Assembly (NCBI GenBank): GCA_022776205.1
Contig: JALFIK010000034.1
Span: forward strand, 1 to 30,034
DNA length: 30,034 nt
Origin: Eubacterium sp.
Lineage (GTDB): Bacteria > Bacillota > Clostridia > Lachnospirales > Lachnospiraceae
Direction: 5' to 3'
The translations under genes and the position numbers were made by a program. Positions 23,996 to 30,034 of this stretch are shown here, piece after piece (the first letter of the stretch is position 1; each line of letters begins with the position of its first letter). The notes beneath the pieces were generated by a model. It was not told the origin of the DNA and did not search any database. It saw only the letters and a program-made list of their open reading frames with translations.

Positions 23996-25099
23996 ATGGA
24001 AGAACTGGAAATAAAAAAATATGGCGGGGTGGACCTGGGAAAATCTTCTGTGCAGTTCAGTATTTATTTTGAGGGCAGAGAAGAGATGACGGAAGAAAGC
24101 TTTCCGATTCCGCCGGAGAGCAGACAGGATTATATCGCCGCCGGGATTGAACTTGTAAAAAAATATATGGAAGTTAACCGGCATGCCTGGTCTGAGTTTT
24201 CTGATGTGAATTTTGTTCTGGAGGATGCTTCGGAAACAAACAGGGATAGATTAAGGAATCTGCTGGTGGATGACTTCAGGGGATTTCAGGAGGTAAAGAT
24301 CATCACTCGTTTTCGTGCGTTTGCAGAATACGTGTTCCATCAGGAAAGAATTATATGGGACAGGAATACACTGCTTCTTGATTATCATGACCACAGGCTC
24401 CGGTATATCCTGATTGATCAGCTTCGCCGTTCCCGTCAGAAAGCATATCATGCGGTAGAAAAAGAAATTAATCTGGATGAATATCATATTGTGGAGGGAG
24501 CTCCGGATCAGGACCAGAATTTCGGACAGATGATGAAACGTTTTCTGGTGAAACATCCCGCCAATATCATTTTTCTCACCGGGGAAGGATTTGAGGGAGA
24601 CTGGATGAAGAAGACACTCTCTTATCTTTGTGCGGGCCGGAGAGTTTTTCTTGGACAGAATCTGTATGCAAATGGGGCATGTCTGCTGGGAGTTCATTCC
24701 ATCGAGTTGATGGATGAGGGAATGATTCTGCTTGACGGACCGGAGATGGTCTATCACACAGTGGGAGTTGTGACAGCGGAGGCGGGAAAACCACAGTACC
24801 TGCCAATCACATCCATCGGACGGGAATGGTATAATACCCGTGGCAGTGTGGATATCATTTTAGATAAGAGCCAGAGAGTAGAGTTTTTTTACCATAATAC
24901 AAAAGAAAACGAGATGGAAGGTGCAGTCTGTGAGGTGACCGATCTTCCGAAACGACCACCGAAGACAACAAGAATCCGGATCGAAGTAAGTTTTACTTCC
25001 CAGACGGAAGGAGTCATCCTTCTTACAGATCTGGGCTTTGGAGAGATGTTCCCTGCAACAGGGAAAATAATCGTCTTTCCTTTTTCACTGGTTTCATAG
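23996..25099 (+). CDS. Degenerate Hsp70/actin-fold protein, DUF5716-like
   Basis: A 367-residue cytosolic protein, probably DUF5716 (from memory). Several parts recall Hsp70: GVDLGKSSVQF (11-21) matches the phosphate-1 loop, NIIFLTGEGFEGDWMKKTL (190-208) the adenosine region, and NLYANGACLLG (222-232) the ARGAA-like helix. RIRIEVSFTSQTEGVILLTD (326-345), then FGEMFPATGK, resembles the substrate-binding beta domain. The phosphate-2 loop is broken: LLLDYHDHRLRYILID (126-141) keeps the first Asp but has HDHR where Hsp70 has GGGT. ATP may bind but hydrolysis is doubtful. At 367 residues it is far shorter than DnaK (about 600) and lacks a lid. AGAGAGG sits five bases before ATG 23996. It lies between two repeat proteins in one operon. 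Confidence 0.82.
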   Translation: MEELEIKKYGGVDLGKSSVQFSIYFEGREEMTEESFPIPPESRQDYIAAGIELVKKYMEVNRHAWSEFSDVNFVLEDASETNRDRLRNLLVDDFRGFQEVKIITRFRAFAEYVFHQERIIWDRNTLLLDYHDHRLRYILIDQLRRSRQKAYHAVEKEINLDEYHIVEGAPDQDQNFGQMMKRFLVKHPANIIFLTGEGFEGDWMKKTLSYLCAGRRVFLGQNLYANGACLLGVHSIELMDEGMILLDGPEMVYHTVGVVTAEAGKPQYLPITSIGREWYNTRGSVDIILDKSQRVEFFYHNTKENEMEGAVCEVTDLPKRPPKTTRIRIEVSFTSQTEGVILLTDLGFGEMFPATGKIIVFPFSLVS

Positions 25100-25118
25100 A
25101 AGGAAAGAAGGAGAAAGA

Positions 25119-25949
25119 ATGAGAGAATCACTGATTTGTATAGGAAAAACAACAAAAAACGGGTACTGTTTTGAAGATACCGGAATCAGAGTATTTTCCT
25201 ATGAAGAACTATGCTTTTATCTGAGTCAGCATATGATTTGTTATCTGTCCACTCTTCCGGGAGAAGATCTCCTTATTTTTCTCCGGGAGGAACTGGGCCT
25301 TTCGAAACTTTCCCGTCAGCTTTATAAATTGCTTGATCCGGAAAAAGATCAGATGAAGTATTTTGCTGCACTTTTCCGGGAGGGAAATTATTTTACGGAA
25401 GAGGAGATCAGAGATATTCTTGATCACTACAGAGAACTTAAAAATGAACCGGTTTTCCGACAGGAAAAGAAGAAGGGAGATTTGTATGTAAAATGTGGCC
25501 GGGCGCAAAAAGCATTGGGATGTTACCGGAAAGCATTAAAACAGCCAAAACTGCCGGAGGAGGAAAAAGGGGCTCTCTACCACAATCAGGGAATTGCCTG
25601 GATGAAGCTTTTCCGTTTTACGGATGCGAGGCTTTCTTTTTTGAAAGCGTACCGGTATACGGGAGATGAGAAATCATTATTTTATTATTATTGTGTGATT
25701 GCTTTTTCGGAAGGGCAGGAGTGTGCCGGAAAAGAGCTGGCTGCTCTGGACGCATCGGATATTCTCCTGGAAGCTTTTGAGGATCGCCTCGAAGAGATGA
25801 AGGAGGAATTTCTGACATCCGCTGCCGGTGTCTGCTATAGAAAAATTTTATATATGAAAGAGAACGGGAGAGCGCAAGAGGCAGCAGAGAGGAAAGCGGA
25901 GATGGTTCAAAGTCTCAGACATGATTTTCGCAAAGAAATTGACACCTAA
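25119..25949 (+). CDS. TPR-like protein, third gene of the cassette
   Basis: A 276-residue cytosolic protein that I do not recognise by name. Residues 1-110 are a helical domain with no known motif. Two TPR-like helix pairs follow: KKGDLYVKCGRAQKALGCYR (118-137) and ALYHNQGIAWMKLFRFTDAR (152-171), with a further possible one near 184-205. The end (about 218-276) is charged and helical, likely coiled coil. AAGGAG sits shortly before ATG 25119, and the gap to the Hsp70-like gene is 19 bases. TPR proteins often serve as adaptors for chaperones, so its place next to a degenerate Hsp70 suggests a co-chaperone or scaffold role (inference only). No terminator is seen before the valS promoter. Confidence 0.83.
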   Translation: MRESLICIGKTTKNGYCFEDTGIRVFSYEELCFYLSQHMICYLSTLPGEDLLIFLREELGLSKLSRQLYKLLDPEKDQMKYFAALFREGNYFTEEEIRDILDHYRELKNEPVFRQEKKKGDLYVKCGRAQKALGCYRKALKQPKLPEEEKGALYHNQGIAWMKLFRFTDARLSFLKAYRYTGDEKSLFYYYCVIAFSEGQECAGKELAALDASDILLEAFEDRLEEMKEEFLTSAAGVCYRKILYMKENGRAQEAAERKAEMVQSLRHDFRKEIDT

Positions 25950-25961
25950 GAAAAAATAATA

Positions 25962-25990
25962 GTGACAAATGAATTAATAAGTTATAGTAT
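25962..25990 (+). promoter_or_regulatory. Putative promoter of valS
   Basis: GTGACA (25962-25967), a 17-bp spacer and TAGTAT (25985-25990). GTTAT (25981-25985) and ATAAC (25993-25997) form a small inverted repeat around the -10. The whole gap is 75 bases, too short for a T-box leader. Confidence 0.5.
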
Positions 25991-26024
25991 AGATAACGGA
26001 TGAAAACGCAGGAGGACTTTTAAG

Positions 26025-28667
26025 ATGTCAACAGAGATGAGTAAGACCTACAATCCTTCGGAGATTGAGGACAGACTTTATAAAAAATGGATGGATAAAA
26101 AATATTTCCATGCCGAAGTAGACCGCAGTAAAAAACCATTTACCATTGTCATGCCACCGCCAAACATTACAGGACAGCTTCATATGGGACATGCCCTGGA
26201 TAATACACTGCAGGATATCCTGATTCGTTTCAAGAGAATGCAGGGATATAATGCACTCTGGCAGCCGGGGACGGACCATGCGAGCATAGCGACGGAGGTA
26301 AAGGTTACCAATAAATTAAAAGAAGAGGGAATTGATAAAGAAGAACTTGGCCGGGAAGGCTTTTTAAAACGGACATGGGAGTGGAAGGAAGAGTATGGCG
26401 GACGAATCGTAAGCCAGTTAAAGAAACTCGGATCCTCCGCCGATTGGGACAGAGAGCGTTTTACCATGGACGAGGGATGTTCCAAAGCCGTACAGGAGGT
26501 ATTTATCCGCCTCTATGAAAAAGGATATATCTATCGCGGCTCCCGTATCATCAACTGGTGTCCGGTGTGTCAGACTTCCATTTCCGATGCGGAAGTAGAA
26601 TATGAGGATCAGGCAGGATTTTTCTGGCACATTAATTATCCGATCATCGGAACGGACCGGTGTATTGAGATTGCCACCACCCGTCCGGAAACCATGCTCG
26701 GAGATACCGCAATCGCTGTTCACCCGGACGATGAGCGGTATAAGGATCTTGTTGGAAAGATGGTGCTTCTTCCAATCGTAAACCGGGAGATTCCGATTGT
26801 GGCCGATTCCTATGTAGATAGGGAGTTTGGTACTGGTGCCGTAAAGATTACCCCTGCCCATGATCCGAATGACTTCGAGGTAGGAAAACGACATAATCTG
26901 GAAGAAATCAATATATTAAATGATGACGGAACCATTAATGAAAACGGTGGAAAGTTTGCCGGAATGGATCGTTATGAAGCCAGAAAGGCAATTGTAAAAG
27001 AACTGGAAGAGGAAGGATATCTGGTAAGGATTGAGCCTCATGAACATAACGTGGGAACTCATGACCGATGCCATACTACTGTGGAGCCTATGGTAAAGAA
27101 ACAGTGGTTTGTTAAGATGGATGAGCTGGCCAAACCGGCCATCGAAGCCATAAAGAACGGAGATCTTCGTTTTGTGCCGGAACATTTTGACCGCACGTAT
27201 CTTCACTGGCTTGAGAATATCCGGGACTGGTGTATTTCGAGACAGCTTTGGTGGGGACACAGAATCCCGGCATATTACTGTGATGAATGCGGGGAAGTCA
27301 TTGTGGCAAAAGAGATGCCGGATGTCTGTCCGAAATGCGGATGCACGCATTTTACCCAGGATGAAGATACATTGGATACCTGGTTTAGTTCCGCACTTTG
27401 GCCGTTTTCTACGCTTGGATGGCCGGATCAGACGGAAGATCTTGACTATTTTTATCCGACAAATGTTCTGGTAACCGGCTATGATATCATTTTCTTCTGG
27501 GTAATCCGAATGGTATTTTCCGGTTATGAGCAGACGGGAAAATGTCCGTTTAAGGATGTGCTGATTCACGGCCTTGTCCGGGATGAACAGGGACGTAAGA
27601 TGAGCAAGTCTTTGGGCAATGGAATTGATCCGCTGGAAATCATCGATAAATATGGCGCAGATGCCCTTCGTCTTACACTGGTAACAGGCAATGCACCGGG
27701 TAATGATATGCGTTATTCGGAAAAGAAAGTGATTGCCAGCAGAAACTTTGCAAACAAAGTATGGAATGCATCCAGATTTATTTTAATGAATATAGAGAAA
27801 GCGGATTTAAGCGGTGTTACCCTGAGCGACCTTACCGCAGCAGATAAATGGATTTTGTCTAAGGCAAACACTCTGGTAAAAGAAGTGACGGATAACATGG
27901 AGAACTATGATTTTGGTGTGGCGGTCGCTAAACTGAATGACTTTATCTGGGAGGAATTCTGTGACTGGTATATTGAGATGGTAAAACCAAGACTTTACAA
28001 TGAAGAGGATGAAACAAAGGCAGCTGCCCTCTTTACATTAAAGAAAGTGCTGATTACCTCATTAAAACTGCTTCATCCGTATATGCCGTTCATCACGGAA
28101 GAAATCTTTTGTAATATCCAGGATGAGGAAGAATCCATTGTGATTTCCAAATGGCCGGAATTTGAAGAAGCGTTTGATTTCAGGGAAGAAGAAAATGAGG
28201 TCGAGATGATCAAAAATGCCGTAAGAAATATCAGAAATCTCCGTGCGGATATGAATGTGCCACCGAGCAGAAAGGCAAGTGTTTATGTCGTTTCACAAAA
28301 TCCGGAAGTGCGTCGGGTGTTTGAACATTCCAAAGTGTTCTTTGCAACCCTTGGTTATGCGGGAGAAGTCCATGTTCAGGAAGATAAAGCCGGTATTGCA
28401 CAAGATGCGGTTTCCACAGTGATTCCGGATGCGGTAATATATATTCCGTTTGCGGAGCTTGTGGATGTGGAAAAAGAGATTGCCCGACTTAAGAAAGAAG
28501 AAGACCGTCTTGCCGGTGAAATCAAACGTGCCAAGGGAATGCTTGGTAATGAGAAATTTGTCTCCAGGGCTCCGGCAGCCAAAGTGGAGGAAGAGAAAAA
28601 GAAACTGGAGAAATATACCGCGATGGCAGCTCAGGTTGCCGAACGTCTCTCCCAGCTTTCCAAATAA
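26025..28667 (+). CDS. valS: Valyl-tRNA synthetase
   Basis: Class I aminoacyl-tRNA synthetase that charges tRNA-Val in the cytosol. The 880-residue length is normal for bacteria. The HIGH motif is HMGH (53-56, after PPPNITGQL) and KMSKS is at 525-529. The editing domain carries TTRPETMLGDTAIAVHP, then GTGAVKITPAHDPNDFEVG. Between editing and KMSKS lie CDECG and CPKCG, a likely zinc-binding pair. Anticodon-binding helices follow, and a C-terminal coiled-coil arm takes up about 805-880. AGGAGG at 26010-26015 is nine bases before ATG 26025. It is followed after 20 bases by folC, an arrangement common in Firmicutes. No T-box is present. Confidence 0.98.
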   Translation: MSTEMSKTYNPSEIEDRLYKKWMDKKYFHAEVDRSKKPFTIVMPPPNITGQLHMGHALDNTLQDILIRFKRMQGYNALWQPGTDHASIATEVKVTNKLKEEGIDKEELGREGFLKRTWEWKEEYGGRIVSQLKKLGSSADWDRERFTMDEGCSKAVQEVFIRLYEKGYIYRGSRIINWCPVCQTSISDAEVEYEDQAGFFWHINYPIIGTDRCIEIATTRPETMLGDTAIAVHPDDERYKDLVGKMVLLPIVNREIPIVADSYVDREFGTGAVKITPAHDPNDFEVGKRHNLEEINILNDDGTINENGGKFAGMDRYEARKAIVKELEEEGYLVRIEPHEHNVGTHDRCHTTVEPMVKKQWFVKMDELAKPAIEAIKNGDLRFVPEHFDRTYLHWLENIRDWCISRQLWWGHRIPAYYCDECGEVIVAKEMPDVCPKCGCTHFTQDEDTLDTWFSSALWPFSTLGWPDQTEDLDYFYPTNVLVTGYDIIFFWVIRMVFSGYEQTGKCPFKDVLIHGLVRDEQGRKMSKSLGNGIDPLEIIDKYGADALRLTLVTGNAPGNDMRYSEKKVIASRNFANKVWNASRFILMNIEKADLSGVTLSDLTAADKWILSKANTLVKEVTDNMENYDFGVAVAKLNDFIWEEFCDWYIEMVKPRLYNEEDETKAAALFTLKKVLITSLKLLHPYMPFITEEIFCNIQDEEESIVISKWPEFEEAFDFREEENEVEMIKNAVRNIRNLRADMNVPPSRKASVYVVSQNPEVRRVFEHSKVFFATLGYAGEVHVQEDKAGIAQDAVSTVIPDAVIYIPFAELVDVEKEIARLKKEEDRLAGEIKRAKGMLGNEKFVSRAPAAKVEEEKKKLEKYTAMAAQVAERLSQLSK

Positions 28668-28687
28668 CAGAGTAAGGCAGGCAGATT

Positions 28688-29962
28688 ATGACATACGAAA
28701 CGATGGAAAAGGAAATTGGAGAAATTCCGAAGTTCGGTGCCAAAGCAAGTCTCTCGAATCTGAATGCATATCTGGAACTTATGAATCACCCGGAAAGAAA
28801 TCTCCGGGTGATTCATGTTGCAGGGACAAATGGGAAGGGGTCCGTCTGTGCATTTTTAGAATCCATTCTCCGGGAAGCAGGATACAGGACCGCATTGTTT
28901 ACCTCACCGCATCTTGTGAAGATCAGTGAAAGATTTCGAATTAATTTTGAAATATGCAGGGAAGAGGATGTGGTTGCTGCCTGGCTTGCGGTAAAGAAAC
29001 TCGTGAAAAAAGGGATGGACCAGAATCTCGGTCCCCTGACGTTTTTTGAGGTGTTGTTTCTGATGGCTCTGATTCTGTTTTCCGGGAAAGACGTTGATTA
29101 TTGTATTATGGAAACAGGACTTGGCGGACGGCTGGATGCAACGGTACTGTGTGAGCCGGTACTTTGCATTCTCACTTCCATAAGTTTTGACCATATGGCA
29201 ATTCTGGGAGATACGATTGAAAAAATTGCGTTGGAAAAGGCAGGAATTATAAAGAAGAATACGCCAATTATTACAATTGATGAAAAAAATGGGGCATTTC
29301 CGGTAATCTGCCGGGAGGCGAAGGAGAATAATGCACCGGTTTTTTCATTAAATTACGAAGACCTTTCAATTTTAAAAAAATCAGAGAATTACATTGATTT
29401 TTCCATCAATAGCCGTTATTATAAAGTAAGCGGTCTGAGAATAAAAAGCCGTGCAGATTATCAGGTTGAGAACGCCGCTCTGGCAGTTCTTGCAGCGAAA
29501 ATTCTCCTGCCGCATATTTCAGACGGAATTCTTAAAAAGGGACTTCTTGGAATGATCTGGGAAGGAAGGATGGAAGCGATTGCAAAGGGTGTGTATGTGG
29601 ATGGAGCTCATAATACGGGAGCAGTTCGTCAGATTGTAAAGACTCTTTCCGGGAGGGAGGAGGAATGGACACTTTTATTCGCAGTCTGTGAAGATAAGGA
29701 TTATTCCGGGATGATTGACCTGCTGGCGCAGGTTCCGTGGAAGAGAATATATATTACAAGAATTGAAGAAACAAGAGGTGCATCCGTCGAGGAGGTAAGA
29801 CAGTGTTTTGCCGGCAGGACAGACAGCCCGTTATTTGAATATAATATAGTAGATGCGGCGTTTCAGGCGGCATTACACGACCGGAAAGAAGAGAATCTTT
29901 TATGTCTTGGTTCTTTGTATCTGGTCGGAGAGATTAAGAGATGTGTGAAGAAGTATTTATGA
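28688..29962 (+). CDS. folC: Folylpolyglutamate synthase / dihydrofolate synthase
   Basis: Cytosolic ATP-dependent ligase that adds glutamate to folates, and usually also makes dihydrofolate from dihydropteroate. The 424 residues show the P-loop HVAGTNGKGS (43-52) and the omega loop TSPHLVKISERF (72-83). The METGLGGRLDAT block, SFDHMAILGDTIEKIALEKA (Mg2+ and Glu region) and the C-terminal VDGAHN motif follow, all typical of FolC. The ribosome binding site is weak (AAGGCAGG upstream of ATG 28688), and the gene follows valS by 20 bases, so it is probably expressed from the valS promoter. Whether both activities are present cannot be read directly. Confidence 0.95.
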   Translation: MTYETMEKEIGEIPKFGAKASLSNLNAYLELMNHPERNLRVIHVAGTNGKGSVCAFLESILREAGYRTALFTSPHLVKISERFRINFEICREEDVVAAWLAVKKLVKKGMDQNLGPLTFFEVLFLMALILFSGKDVDYCIMETGLGGRLDATVLCEPVLCILTSISFDHMAILGDTIEKIALEKAGIIKKNTPIITIDEKNGAFPVICREAKENNAPVFSLNYEDLSILKKSENYIDFSINSRYYKVSGLRIKSRADYQVENAALAVLAAKILLPHISDGILKKGLLGMIWEGRMEAIAKGVYVDGAHNTGAVRQIVKTLSGREEEWTLLFAVCEDKDYSGMIDLLAQVPWKRIYITRIEETRGASVEEVRQCFAGRTDSPLFEYNIVDAAFQAALHDRKEENLLCLGSLYLVGEIKRCVKKYL

Positions 29963-29977
29963 AAGCGAGGATTTATC

Positions 29978-30034
29978 ATGTTTGATTATGATTTGGAATT
30001 AAAGAAATTTAAACCGGCTACAGGTGTGGAGATT
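29978..30034 (+). CDS. Start of a gene cut by the window edge
   Basis: ATG at 29978 follows AGCGAGGA and opens 19 codons (MFDYDLELKKFKPATGVEI) that run off the window. It is 15 bases after folC and so probably in the same operon. I do not recognise the protein; the charged, non-hydrophobic start argues against a secreted product. Confidence 0.65.
   Translation, partial: MFDYDLELKKFKPATGVEI

Noticed and set aside
25950..26024. T-box riboswitch before valS
   Set aside because: The gap is far too short and has no specifier stem or T-box sequence.
1..30034. Prophage, insertion sequence, CRISPR or RNA genes
   Set aside because: No transposase, integrase, spaced direct repeats, tRNA cloverleaf or rRNA sequence was seen on either strand.

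Overview
The window looks like chromosomal DNA from a Gram-positive anaerobe of the Clostridia, most likely the Lachnospiraceae. The evidence is strong AGGAGG-type ribosome binding sites, TTGACA/TATAAT promoters with 17-18 bp spacers, a flavin reductase-rubredoxin fusion typical of anaerobes, and a DUF5717/DUF5716-like gene pair that I associate with Lachnospiraceae. The genus cannot be decided from the sequence. I see no phage, insertion sequence, CRISPR array, tRNA or rRNA. The window is almost fully coding and no gap between genes exceeds 300 bases.

Layout, left to right: (1) an amino-acid ABC transporter ATPase and its terminator; (2) a self-regulated GntR/YtrA-type cassette (repressor, ABC ATPase, large ABC-2-like membrane protein) behind a promoter overlapped by a 37-bp palindrome; (3) divergent upp (minus) and yaaA (plus), then ftsH and a bidirectional terminator; (4) a minus-strand flavin reductase-rubredoxin gene divergent from nth, then purC; (5) a membrane-anchored protein with a PP2C-like domain that has lost its metal ligands, followed by a GtrA-like membrane protein whose end overlaps the convergent trmO gene; (6) pepD-dus-subtilisin-like protease-HD domain protein, close together on the plus strand; (7) a minus-strand NhaD-type Na+/H+ antiporter; (8) a three-gene cassette of a 1166-residue repeat protein (DUF5717-like), a degenerate Hsp70-like protein (DUF5716-like) and a TPR protein; (9) valS-folC and the first 19 codons of another gene.

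Most genes are housekeeping: uracil salvage, peroxide stress, membrane proteolysis, base excision repair, purine synthesis, tRNA modification, peptide turnover, tRNA charging and folate polyglutamylation. The most interesting part is the cassette at 20471-25949. A protein with Hsp70-like phosphate-1 and substrate-domain signatures but a broken phosphate-2 loop lies between two repeat-rich cytosolic proteins, with all three closely spaced. I infer an uncharacterised chaperone-like or scaffold complex. The second most interesting item is the PP2C-like pseudophosphatase with a single membrane span and an extracytoplasmic domain.

Smaller points are two promoter-embedded inverted repeats (upstream of nth and at the nhaD -35), a hairpin just before the ftsH ribosome binding site, and several start sites where a downstream codon fits better than the longest reading frame (ftsH, flavin reductase, PP2C-like gene, subtilase, nhaD). 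Motifs were read by eye; no database search was run.
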